Of a stretch of DNA of 64,000 nucleotides, positions 24,250 through 36,000 are shown one piece after another. Source of the stretch: Apoderus coryli (Eukaryota > Arthropoda > Insecta > Coleoptera > Attelabidae); NCBI GenBank assembly GCA_911728435.2, contig OU452204.1:20186430-20250429 (forward strand), in the 5' to 3' direction. A model generated the notes under the pieces. It made no database searches, was not told the DNA's origin, and was given only the letters and a program-made list of their open reading frames with translations. A program made the position numbers and the translations under genes. Numbering within the stretch: the first letter of the stretch is position 1; each line of letters opens with the position of its first letter.

Positions 24250-25690
24250 TTTATTATTATTATGAATGGTTACGCGGCACTGCCGTTAAAACCGTTACGT
24301 TCATTAAAAACAATTGTCCGTATTATTTGTTTAAAGCTTCGTACTTGTTTTTAAAAGAGTTCTTGGACATTCACTAGGAAGTGAGTTCCACATTCTTACT
24401 ATCCTATTAGTCAAAAAGTAACGACGACAGAATTTACGAAATCGTTCAGGACATAGTTTAAAATCATGACCACGAAGTCTCAAATTCGTACTGCGAACAA
24501 AAATGGACAGAGGTACACTGTAATCCCCGTGCAAAATCTTATAAGTTTCTATTAGGTCCCCACGAACTCTACGATCCCGCAGCGTAGATAGGTGCAATCT
24601 ATCCAATCTCTCCTCGTACTCCATTTCACGGATTGCTGGACAGAGTTTAGTAATCCTCCTTTGAGTTTGCTTAAGAGCATGAAAGTCCCTCGCGAAATAT
24701 GGATTCCAGATTCGGACGCACATAAGTTTTATACAGTTTTTCAAAAAGTTCTATGGATGGGTTTTTAAAAGCTTTACACATCATGTACGACACAGCATTA
24801 GTCTTCTTAATTATTTTTGCGATATGATTCGCCCACTTTAAGTCCTTGCTCACTAAAACACCTAGGTCTTCCTGTGTCTCTACCGCCCTTAGTGCGACAC
24901 CAACACTATACTGACGTTCAGGATTGTTCGATCCAATATGCAACACAGAACATTTGCTAGCGTTTAGCTGTAGCAGCCAAGATGCAGATCATTTTTTAAT
25001 AAATTATGAGAACTTAACGGATTGTTAAATATTTTGATGTCATCTGCAAACAGAACCGACTTAGACTCCAGATAGGTAGGCAGATCCGAAATAAAAATGT
25101 TAAATAACAAAGGTCCCAACACAGATCCCTGAGGCACCCCACTGCTCACCGTATATTCATTTGAAAGTTCTCCCTCAACTCTAACTCTACAAGATCTACC
25201 CGACAAGAAATCCCCGATTCAGTGAAGCAGATTGCCCCGAATGCCGCAATGATCAAGTTTATGCATGAGCCTTCCATGAGGTAGTCTGTCAAAGGCCTTA
25301 CAGAAATCCAAGTACACAACATCAATCGGCTCTCGTCTATCTAAAGCTAGGGACCATGAGTTGACGCAGCTCAGTAAGTTAGATGTCGTCGATCTGCCAG
25401 GCAGAAATCCGTGCATATTGTCCGAGAATCTCCTCGTTCTTATAAGAAATTCTGTCATTTCCTGCGATATTAATTTCTCCATTATTTTGCAAGGAACTTA
25501 CTTGCCGATAATTACTTGGAATTAATTTATTTACCTTCTTGATTATAGGAATAACGAGAGAATTCTTCCATGAAGACGGAACTTGTCCCTCCACAATCGA
25601 GCTATAACTCTTGATTTGACAATCAAATGAAATGAAATAAGACACCATCTAAATATTTTAACATCATCATCGCAAACTAACCGTAGTAAG
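24250..25690 (-). mobile_element. CR1-like LINE, minus strand, frame-shifted
   Basis: Reading from 25650 downward one finds [80 protein letters not shown], the catalytic LFADDIKIF (about 25035), EDLGVLVSKDLKWANH and LIETYKILHGDYSVPL. Several frameshifts separate the pieces. The 3' end at about 24252-24266 is an ATT microsatellite. Sequence and motif order match the copy at 7290-9026, including the RLRGH...CPERFRKF region, so both belong to one family. Confidence 0.8.
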
Positions 25691-27189
25691 TAAACTTTCA
25701 TCACTAGATGAATGTGGAGAAAAATTGATCGATCTCTTCTTTACCTTAAACTTTTTAGGCTGTAACCTACCGAATTCCTCTTCAAGAAAGCAATAACTTT
25801 TGGAAATAACCAAATTTTGGGAGCGTATTACAAAAAATAGTTTGTAGTGTCAAGGAAATGCTGCACTAAGGCTATCTCCGAAATTATGTGGCCATGAAAA
25901 GTTGAGCAAAATGGCTTTTAATAATCCAAACCAACAATATTTGAAAAAATGGACAAGTAGGAATTAGGTTACATAAGAAATGCGATATCTTTTCAACTTT
26001 TTATCCGATTTAAGTCTAGTTAAGCTCATTTAAGGTAATTTATATCTTTTATTTAAATTACAAACTGTTTGCTAGGTTTATTCTTAAAAAAAAATAATGG
26101 GATGATGTTACTGCTAGGTGTCTATTTTGAAGGTTATTTTTACGCCTTTTTATATTGATACGTAGGATTTTTATTTATGTGTATAACCTTTGATTCACTT
26201 CTAAGGATGGATGAAGGGGGGAGAACGGGAGAAAAACATGTTCAGCTCTAATCTCTAATTTTTTGTGTTCATTTCTAATTTTTTAAGTAGAATTAAATGT
26301 TCGTGTAAGTTAGGGTAGAATAAGATATATTATTTGAGGGTCTGATAGTGCGTGAGCAACCATTTGGTGTTTGGTGGTGTTTGGAGGAAGCGGACAAACT
26401 TTACCAAATTTTTGCATCCTCTAGGCACCGCTTAGTAGATTCGACACGGTGCACATCTTTGTTTCTTTATTATTTATTTTATGTATTTCGGCTTAGAGCA
26501 AAATAGCATGTATATATTTTAAGTGAAAATTTGAAATAAATAAATTTGAATTGAATTGAATTGAATTGATACAAGTCTTATATCTTGGGTAAAATAACTA
26601 AATCGAAGCCTATGATATTCCGAACTTAAGATATATCCAAAACTCTTATTGCTTACTCCTACTGAAGATTTGTACTAGTAAGATTAAAAAAGAGCATAAC
26701 TCTTAGCCGGAACAATTTATTTATATTGTTTATAGCTTATTTAATTATGATCTCTTTTATTTACAGGTTTTGTTCTAATAAAAATTTAATTAAGTATCTA
26801 CACAATAATTTAAAGACAGCCTGCACTTAAACTGGTAATAATTAGTATTTGGTGCAATTGGACAACTCCTCGATTAACACTTGACGTAGAAGCTGTAGAC
26901 AATTGAAAGCAAAGAAATTCCAAAAGGGCACAATCGCAGCTAAATTCTAATAAAACAATCAGATCACGTTGGATAAACGTGTTTATTTTTATGCTACTAA
27001 AGTTTTGTTTATATTTTTAACAACGTGCTTTTTAAATCTTAATTTTTCTCTCATGATCATAAATACTTGAACAATAAATTAAAGTAGAAATTGTGAGATA
27101 AAGTTTTGATTGTTTCATTTGGAAATTGAATTTTTAAAAATGATCTCACAAAATCATAAAAGATATTAAGTAAAACGTTAATTTAAATA
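25691..27189. other. Intergenic with a LINE 3' tail
   Basis: Mostly anonymous. The segment ending 26550-26575 finishes in AAATAAATAAATTTGAATTG followed by further GAATT units, a typical LINE 3' microsatellite tail on the plus strand; its upstream limit (perhaps 26160) is not clear. Confidence 0.4.
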
Positions 27190-27194
27190 TAACT

Positions 27195-27610
27195 TTAATA
27201 ATAATAATAATAGGTAAAGGCTTTATTGTAAAATGTATACATCTTACAAATGGCGAGGTTGAAGCCAATGCTTCTTCACTTAACCTAACTAGATTTAACA
27301 AAGTTAACCAAAAACATAAAATATTCTCTCGTATCAAGTATCCAATTAAAGCTAAATCGAAAAAACAACAAATCCACAGTAAAGAAAAATAAAATTAATA
27401 AATCCACAAATAATAATTGACACTATAGTAGTTCGACTACATTATTTTTAACAAAATCTTTAAACCTGGCGCCAGTCAAAGTTTTTACATTTAATGGTAT
27501 TTTATTATTCCTAAGTTTTACAGATGTTGTAAGAAAAAGATCTCTCGAACATTGCGGTAGAATGAGGAGGTGGGGAGATTGTCGTTTTATGCCGAATATC
27601 TATGTTATGT
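27195..27610 (-). mobile_element. Short LINE 3' end
   Basis: The plus-strand ATAATAATAATAATAGGTAA start reads on the minus strand as an AATAAAGCC...TTATTATTATTAT tail, the usual 3' end of a CR1/Jockey-type LINE. A non-coding UTR-like stretch precedes it. Only the tail was copied. Confidence 0.45.
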
Positions 27611-27817
27611 AAATGCCCACGGAATTTTATTTTTTTTTAAAATCTTTCTTTGAAAAATGATCTACAACTTTTGTCCAATAAGTGTAATACGCAGTGTACT
27701 ATGCTCTATTTATTGTTGACACATTTTAAAGGTTGTACTACTCCTTAATCTATCTATCTATATTGTACCGCAATATATCTAAGCCTCGCAAAAGTGTAAT
27801 TTCAGAATGTATTTACT

Positions 27818-28271
27818 TAAATAAAAGGATTTCATGTGCGTAAATATAATAAATGAAAAATAATTTAATGGCAAAGCGGACTAAAATGCTGGTTTTACCT
27901 ACACAAGGAATTTTGTTTAATTTAGAGTCGACAGATACTGACGAATTCGTTTCGCTCTTGTTATGAGCTCGTCAGAGTACCATAGTCGTTGCCCATCTAC
28001 AAATATCAGCCTGCATTTAAGCACAATAGGATACACAACAGTAGACACATGTAAACACGTATCATCTACATGTACATAGTAATGCATATCCTCTACCATG
28101 CAGAGGCCAAACAAACTCAATGTATAGGTAAAACCAGTCGTATAAATAGTCGACCCATGCCTCGGTCTGGTTCTATTGAATTAGACTGGGGCCCTGCTAA
28201 ATTAAACAAAATTCCTTGTGTAGGTAAAACCAGCATTTTAGTCCGCTTTGCCATTAAATTATTTTTCATTT
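27818..28271 (+). mobile_element. Hammerhead-ribozyme retroposon, copy 1 (snap-back form)
   Basis: The copy is flanked by AATGTATTTACT at 27806-27817 and 28272-28283. It starts with a leader containing AAAGGATTTCATGTGCG, then the family body (GGCAAAGCGGACTAAAATGC, GGTTTTACCTACACAAGG and so on) up to GGTAAAACCAGTCGTATAAA (28123-28142). It then turns back: from about 28150 the first part of the body returns in inverted orientation and ends TTATTTTTCATTT. The left arm has lost about 53 bases around 27925 that are kept in the right arm. The hammerhead lies on the minus strand (listed separately). The duplication length and absence of DNA-transposon hallmarks point to target-primed reverse transcription. 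No protein is encoded. Confidence 0.8.
27934..27981 (-). ncRNA. Type I hammerhead ribozyme, copy 1
   Basis: Minus strand, in order: stem I 5' strand GGTACT; core CTGACGA; stem II GCTC-ATAACAA-GAGC; core GAAA; stem III CG-AATT-CG with the A-U closing pair; cleavage triplet GTC; stem I 3' strand AGTATC. Stem I continues outward with CGAC/GTCG across a TAT/T internal loop. The outermost ATGGG/CCCAT pairing seen in the other copies is lost here because of the deletion near 27925. All invariant core positions of the hammerhead consensus are present, so self-cleavage is expected but untested. Confidence 0.85.
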
Positions 28272-28283
28272 AATGTATTTACT

Positions 28284-29512
28284 AATAAAGAATCGGAGTT
28301 CGCCTCATCCGCTATCTATATGGAGCACAAAATTGATATACAGGATACTGTAGCGCCGCCACCTAAACATACGCGCACTACAATGTATATGTTTATACGA
28401 TTTCTGTACAAAATGACGTCCTTCTAATTTTACGTTCATTAGGTAGCCTGTGGTGCCCTGAGCTCATAGCTATCGAAATTACCAAGATTCCAAATGAAGT
28501 TCATATATCGGAGTTCATTTCGACCCGGAGTTATTCAATGTAAATAGAAGAATCTTCGTAACTGTAGCTAAGTATATCTCGTGAAAGGTTCCTCGTTATT
28601 AATTATCAGTCATTGAAGATGGGACTAGTCATGTTCCGAAATATGTTTGGCTAAAGAATTGACGATCCTTCTATTAAAGATTATTTCGTCGAGATTTGAG
28701 TTTATTTTATTATTGAAATTATAACTCCGCTCAAGAACCGTCTACTTTTTTAAGTTATAAATAAATACCTACTTGACTTCAACATATTACCTACCACTAT
28801 CGCCGAAAATCCATATCGGTGCTTAGTATAGTGAGAAAAGACCTCTTGCTCTATATATATTCCCATCAAAAACAGAGCAGCTGAAAAAAATTGACCCAAT
28901 TCACAACTACGGCCTTTTTTGGTGATGTGGTATGACGTCATGTTACGTCACAACTCTCAAAGTAGATCGCTATGACAACAAGGAGGGAATGCGGCAATTT
29001 GATGACACTTTAAAGTTGGAAGTTGTCTTTTCGGAGGGATTATAATTCATTGAGGAAATGGAATTTGTCAGTTTGAAAACGATGGAAATGTAATAACTGA
29101 GGGTTACAGGATATTTGCCTAAAAAATATTATTCCTAAGAATGTTTTAGTCTTTGATTTTTTGAAAACCATACAACTGGGAACTGGTTTAAAATAATTTT
29201 ATTGATGTTTTAAAAAGTTTTACAGTCTTATTCGTTAAATATTTTTTTGTTCATTTTAGGACTGAGCTAAAGCTAGTTTTCTTTATTAAACAGTTTGTGG
29301 AGTTGGCTTGAAAGTTTGGTTGATTTTATTTTATATAAAAACTATGATTATGACCCATACAAAATAAATATACTCCTACTCTTCCGTTATTCCTACATCA
29401 CCCTATATGAAAAACAATTTTTCTCACATCCAGCACCATGGGCGTAGCCAAAAATATTTCCAGTGGGGGCAAACTATTTTCAGCAGAATAATGCATACTT
29501 TTTGTACTCCCC
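28284..29512. other. Intergenic, one possible transposon end
   Basis: No gene. At 29448-29475 a sequence GGGCGTAGCCAAAAATATTT resembles a hAT terminal repeat, but no partner end was found. Confidence 0.35.
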
Positions 29513-29829
29513 TATACAGTATTGTAATTATATAAGTTAGAAAATCAGTTAAATTGGGATAAAGTTGCACATTCAAATGTTCTTTAGTAACTTACTAAAT
29601 CGTAGCTCTAATGATACAAATCAACTGTGATCCATAACGTTTTTCTTAAATGAGTTAATGTCAAAAATCAAATATCTTTATTTTTCTTTTTTTGAAGATA
29701 TTTAGAAAATCGTTGTTGATAATTATATAGATAATAAAAATACTAAAGAGCATTTGAATGTGCAACTTTATCTCGACTTAACTTATTTTTTCACTTTTAC
29801 TGTTCAATAAAAAGTGGCCACCCTGTATA
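29513..29829. mobile_element. MITE with TATACAG ends
   Basis: The sequence starts TATACAGTATTG (29513) and ends with the complement of TATACAGGGTGGCC (29829). A subterminal block GATAAAGTTGCACATTCAAA (about 29558) returns inverted at about 29752-29771. The roughly 317-bp non-coding unit with such ends is a Tc1/mariner-type MITE, where the outer TA may be the duplication. Confidence 0.6.
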
Positions 29830-30239
29830 GAACGTAAGATTTTGTTTGACATATTTGATTTTTGAATTGTTTGGGATCTACAAGGTTGATAAATATCAAG
29901 TTTTATTATCGTTTCACATTAACACATTAAACAATCATGAAAATCATTCGCTTTGCTCCGTGATTTCTGGTTTTTCTTCCTGTTACTTTGGTCCTACTTG
30001 ACAGTGTCTATGTCCAGCTCATAACTTCTTTATCATTTTCTAATCGAACTTCCAGACATAAATTTTTCTTACCTATTTTTTGCTGGTCTTCTGAAAGGCA
30101 TCATTCTCATTATGTAGAGGTTTATGCCTCAAAGTTTTCTTTAGCATTTGGTTTGTTTATGTTGAATTTCGGACTAATCAGGAATTCGCAACAACAATGA
30201 GACAAGCTACTAGACCCGTTTTTTGCTGCTCTAATTCTG
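29830..30239. other. Intergenic, nothing recognisable
   Basis: A short open frame at 29988-30200 has no recognisable content. Confidence 0.3.
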
Positions 30240-32885
30240 TCGTTACCTTAATCTAAACTAGCAACCTCTCTCTAAATCAATTTGGCTTTAGAAGGGGCAG
30301 ATCTACTCTTGATGCAGTGTCTACAGTTAAAAAAACGACTTGGGAAGCAAGAAGGAATCATTCAAGACAGATAAAGTGGTGTGCATCCATAGCTCTCGAT
30401 GTCAAAAATGCCTTCAATTCGGCCAGTTATTTAATAAATCTCAAGGACTATCTCAGACATAGGAAACTCAAGCCTAAGCAGGAAGAAGAAGTATGCGTTA
30501 TAAGGGGAATACCACAGGGATCAGTATTAAGGCCCCTTCTATGAAACATTTTCTACGATCCAGTCCTCAGTCTCTCATTGATGGAAGGAGTACAAACAAT
30601 AGCATTTGCTGATGATTTGAGCGTCTTGGTTACGGCAGACTGCAAGAAGGACCTGGTTCATGAAGTGATGGTGTCCCTAGAAGTGGTGCAAGACTGGATG
30701 ACACTAAATGGACTTAAATTAGCTGAAGAAAAAACAGAGGCAATAATTCTCGCAGTGCCAAGAAGTATCGTTTAGTTTTGAAATCTTTGAAATCCTACCT
30801 AAAACAACGATCAAATATCTGGGAATAACTCTCGATAAAGATTTATATTTCGGTCCTCATATACTGAAATCAGTAAAAAAAAAACTGAGAACAGAACCAT
30901 AGCGTTGGGCAGAATCCTACCCAATTCGGGAGGACCTGGATGGATCAAGAGGAGAAAACTCCATTGAGTAATGATGTCAATAGTAACTTACGGAGTCCCG
31001 ATATGGTACAATACCCTCCAAATAACAAGTCCCTACAGTCTTGCACATTCCCGACTGCTTGGATGATCTCTCGTATTTGTCCGGTCTATAAATCTGGTGC
31101 TAAAGATCATGTTGAGAATTATCGGCCAATTTCAATTTTGTCTAACTTCTCGAAGATTTTTGAGATGGTCGTGTATGTGAAAGTATTTAATCAAGTCAAA
31201 AATCGCATCTCCCAATATCAACATGGATTTTTTACTGGTCGCTCACCTGTTACCAACCTAACCTGCTTTACTCAGGATATATGCTCAGCTCTCAATAATG
31301 GCTTACAAGTTGATGCGATATACACTGACTTCTCGAAGGCCTTTGATAGGATCGATCATGCAATACTTATGACTAAGCTGGATATCATGGGCTTTCAACA
31401 CCGTACTGTTCAATTTTTCAATTCTTTTCTATCTGACCGCGAGCAATTTGTCGAATTCAGGGATTTTCGATCTTCATCTTTTACTCCTACCAGTGGTGCA
31501 CCTCAGGGAAGCAATCTAGCTCCACTCTTATTTGCCATCTATGTAAACGACATTGCTGCTGAAGTCTCTAGCGACTATCTTTTGTTCGCCGATGATTTGA
31601 AATTGTATAGACCAATTGCTACCGAGGACGACTGCATATGCTTGCAACGGGATCTCGGTGAACTTGAGGAATGGTGCATTAGGAACAGGCTTCCGCTCAA
31701 CGTCAGTAAGTGCAAACTCATGTCATTTACCAGACGACACAGTGTAATTAGTTTCAATTATACGCTGAATGGTGTTGTTCTTGAATCTTGTGAGTCAATA
31801 AAGGACTTGGGAGTGATCATGGATAGTGAAATGACGTTTGATACTCATATTGACTCTATTTCACAAAGTGCGATCCGAATGATGGGTTTTATTCTCCGCT
31901 CAACTACTGATTTTCAAGATATTGACTGTCTGCTTCAGCTGTACGTAAGTTTTGTCCGCTCTAGATTGGAATATGCCTCTTTTGTATGGTCTCCTTTATA
32001 CCAGGTACACATCAATAAATTGGAGCGTATTCAAAGAAAATTTTTAAAAATTTTAGCTTTTAAGATCGATGGATGTTTTCCAGTCAGGGGCATTGACCAT
32101 AATATATTGTTAAACAGATTTAATGTTAATTCATTGGTTTTTCGTAGAGATTCGGCTGGTCAAATATTCCTGTTTAAGCTTATAAATGGCATAATTGACT
32201 CCCCTCGCCTTCTGGAACAACTGGACTTTAATTTACCGCAATTCTTTTCTCGAACGATGAATTTATTTAGAGTGCCGCGTTTCAACACCAATTATGCATC
32301 GAGATCACCTCTTTACCGAGCATGCCGAACCTGCGATCGTCTTAATATACATCGATCTGTACATTACTTTGACAGGTCACTGTGGTCTTTTCGCGCTGGT
32401 TTGTATCGGTATTTGAGCACCCTGGACATGTAGAGCGTATGGTGAGTTTGTCGTATGGTGATTTTGTTGTATTGTTGTTAACTTTATCTTGCTTTATGGT
32501 GTATTTTTCTGAGCTTATGCTTTTTCGATAATTTTTATCAATTATTTAGTTTACTATTGAGATAATATCCATTGTCTAGTACTTAGAATTGTCTTGTTAT
32601 TGGGTCTTGACCTGTTAGACAATAAAGTATTTATTATTTATTATTATTATTATTATTCAAATGAAAAAATACCGAAATGTAGCCGAAAGATGGCAAAGGA
32701 ATCTCTTCTTAGAGTTTCCAGTGGACCTAATGGTAGAGGAAAAAGACATATTGTACTCTCAAGGAGCAGCCAGGGAACTAAGCAGTTCCTGATCCACAAG
32801 AAAAAGGCGGGTTCATGAGGGCCGTTAGTTCTCTTAGCTGCTGCGCAGACTACGTCTTCAATAAAAAAAAATACAGTGGGGAAAT
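30240..32885 (+). mobile_element. LINE family A (R1/LOA-like), interrupted by LINE B
   Basis: From 30240 the plus strand reads LNQFGFRRGRSTLDAVSTVK, then YLINLKDYLRHRKLKPKQEE, IRGIPQGSVL, a catalytic IAFADDLSVL (about 30603) and LKLAEEKTEAIIL. It runs on to MMSIVTYGVPIWYNTLQIT, where it stops at about 31022. The reading resumes at about 32658 with the RWQR..LRVS segment and the C-terminal VEEKDILYSQGAARELSS frame, then a 3' end with AATAAAAAAAAATAC at 32860-32875. The sequence between is LINE B. The minus-strand copy at 9840-11176 is the same family without this interruption, which confirms the joining point. Confidence 0.75.
31023..32657 (+). mobile_element. LINE family B (Jockey-like) nested in LINE A, intact RT frame
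   Basis: An open frame to 32433 encodes about 480 residues of reverse transcriptase and C-terminal region: WMISRICPVYKSGAKDHVEN, YRPISILSNFSKIFEMVV, QYQHGFFTGRSPVTNL, IYTDFSKAFDRIDHAILMTK, TSGAPQGSNLAPLLFAIYVN, the catalytic LLFADDLKLY, KDLGVIMDSEMTFDTH and LEYASFVWSPLY. The 3' UTR ends in AATAAAGTATTTATT and a TTA microsatellite (32620-32656). CAAAT occurs at 31019-31023 and 32658-32662 and may be a short target duplication. ORF1 and the endonuclease are missing. Fragments of the same family occur at 37150-37436 and about 52540-52930. Confidence 0.8.
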
Positions 32886-33084
32886 ATTTCGAAGGAGGTC
32901 CTAGTGTTAGTTTTTGTTGGAATCTACGCTTATGGTTATAGGAAAAGCCAAATGTGTTTAGAGTACGACTTTTTTTCCTATTGACAATTTTAGTTATGCT
33001 TACCTGGATCCGGGATGCTAAGAATTTTCAAATAAAACACAGACTAAAATGAACAATTTATTGACTAGAATATAAACGTAAACA

Positions 33085-36000
33085 TTACATCAATGGAGAT
33101 GCTTCAAAATCACTTTTTTCAAACACATAAATCTGTTCATAGTAGCTATTTTGCAACCCTGAATACAACGGCGAATAATTATAAATCAAAGACTGCCTCT
33201 CCAGGATATCACTCGGGAATCTATTCCCATTTTTCCTGCACTCATTCACGAAAAAATTCGCAAAATACTGTGCAGCCTTTACAGCATTTCTTGTATGCGG
33301 AAAACCGAGATTTCGCTTGAATTCAAACTGATTCTTTTCAGGATGAAATTGTACACCATAAAACGGATATTCTTTGTGTTCTATGGTTGAGATAAATCTG
33401 AGATTCTTGTTGTCTGTATTTGTGGAGAGAATTCGCCATTCGTTGTGTATATTATTCTCTCTTAATACGTCTTCAGTAATGCAGTACCGATGTTGATTGT
33501 ATGACACGTTTTCAGTTTCGAGAATGTTTGTTAGATCCTTTGATGATTCTGAGAATAGTCTACTTGTTTTAGAAGCTGCAAAAACATAAAAAATATATAT
33601 AAATACAGGGTGTCCTCTGTTGTGTTTAATACTGCTCTAACAACACCCTAGGTAGGTAGGTAGGAAACAAAATCGTCCTCTATAGATGGGTTTGATAGAC
33701 CTTGTCAAGGCGTTCGACTCTGTTGACCGTGAGGCTCTATGGAATATACTGAAGCTCAACGGATGTCCCCAGAAATTCATCCGGATACTTCGACTCCTGC
33801 ACAATAATATGAAAGCCGAAGTTCTGAAGAGCAGCGGGCCGGAAAAAGAACTGGCGTAACACAGGGTTGTGTCATTGCACCGATTTTGTTTTCGATGTCT
33901 ACAGATTTGATGGCGGCGGACTCTTCAACCTACGTAGTTGCAGTCTACGCTGGAGCGAAGATCGTATCCACATCAGCTTCAATATGCGGATGACAATGTT
34001 CTCCTAACTGATACAGAAGAGGAACTTCAACATATACTAGAGGCAAAAGCATCGGGTTTGAACTGAATATAAAGAAAACCCAGATTCTCTACGAGCCTGC
34101 ACCAAACAGTACATCGTATAAGATAGGCAAGCACATCTTTTCGCCGTCAGAGGACGAAAATCGTCGATAAGCATATCATCAACATTCGAACTAAGTTGCC
34201 AGTGTATAATGCTATTGTAGTTCCTACCCTTACGTATAGCTGTGAGTCTTGGACCACTTATCGGAAGCATTTAAATTTCAAAATCCTAGAGAAGTTCCAT
34301 CAACGATGGCACTCGAGGCACTCATTTTCCAAAAGACCCAACCATGTAAGATGAGGATTCAAACGGCAATGACCAGTCCAGGGAGCGCAGAAAAGATCTA
34401 CTCATACCCAACAACTCCCTGGACCTTGATTTCGATGGGTTAATGAACTCTTTCGAATGTACTAAACCTGGATAATTTTTACAAAAGTTCTGAACGTTCT
34501 CTTTCAGCACCAGAGTATCCAGGGAACAAAAGCCTAAACTGTGGTAGTCCCGTATATATTATAATATTTCTTCTTCTTCTTCTGGTGCCATGCAGATTCC
34601 TGCGTAAAGCGTCCTCCGTTTTTCTTATGATATGATTCTATTTATGTCGGCTTCTTGGAGCGACTGGAAGTCGCTTATTCCCGTCCACTGGCGTATGTTT
34701 CTAAGCCAGGACAATTTCCTCCTTCCAATGCCTCGTCTTCCACCTTCGATCTTTCCCTGTAGTATCGGACGTTGGAATTCGTATCGCTCTCCCCGTATAA
34801 TGTGTCCCAGGTAAGAGATCTTCCGCTTCTTAATGTGTTCGAAGAGTTCTCGGTCTTCCAAACCAGCCATCCTGAGCACATCATCGTTTCTGACGTGTTC
34901 CGTCCACGATATTCTTAGCATCCGTCTCAGAATCCACATCTCGAATGCTTCAATACGGTTGATAGAAACAGCTTTAAGCGTCCACGCTTCTGCTCCGTAT
35001 AGGAGAACCGACCAGACATAACATTGAACCATTCTGTACCTGAGTTGGAAGTTTAAATTCCGGTTGGTGAGGAATTTTTTTAGTTTTAGAAAAGCTGTTC
35101 TGGGTTCCACTTGTCGTCCACCACAGACCCCAAGTATTTAAACTTATTGACCCGCTCTATTTGCTCTCCATTGAGTTGTAAATTTACGTTTGGTACGATA
35201 TCTCTAGATATGACCATAAACTTCGTTTTAGTGATGTTAATCTTTAGGCCCCTTTGTTGACTTGCCTCATTGACAGTATTTAGTAGGGTTTGCAGATCGT
35301 TGGCATTATCGGCTATTATTGCGGTGTTATCCGCGTAGCGTATATTATTAATTGGAATACCGTTAACTATAATACCCATGGGTCCTTCAGGTACTATCTC
35401 AGCAAAAACCCTTTCCACGTAGAGATTGAAGAGCATTGGGGATAGAATGCAGCCCTGCCTGACTCCTTTCTTTACTTCAAATTCATCTGTTGTTACTGTC
35501 GTATGTGAGCTGTCTGGTGCCAGTATAGATTCGCAATCAGTTTTACATCTTTGTTGTCCAATCCAAGTTCTTGAAGATATGTTACCAGGAGTTCGTGTCT
35601 TACATTATCAAAAGCCTTCTCATAGTCGATGAAACATATGAAGGCGTTTTTTCTTTGATCAAGGCAGTTTTGCACCAACGCCTGCAGGCTGAAGATGGCC
35701 TCTCTGGTTCCAAACCCTTTCTTGAAGCCAAACTGACTAAATCCGCTTACCTCCTCGCATTTAAGTAAACGCAAAGTTGTCCTAATTTTTTCTGCTAAAT
35801 AAAAAATGGGTGTTTGTTTCCAGTTGAAAATGTTGAGTTTTAGATTTTTTTTTTAATTAAACTGGCTAAAGAATTGTCTAAAGAAATTGTCAAAACATCA
35901 CAAATTATTTTTTGGATCCCCCTTGAAGACAAACTGACTATGCTATGAGTGCTGAGACTGAAAATTATTTATTGGTAAATTGTAATGAATCATTGAGTTT

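Noticed and set aside
27818..28271. Palindromic repeat as a foldback DNA transposon or MITE
   Set aside because: The three copies have target duplications of different length (12-15 bp), and one copy lacks the inverted arm.
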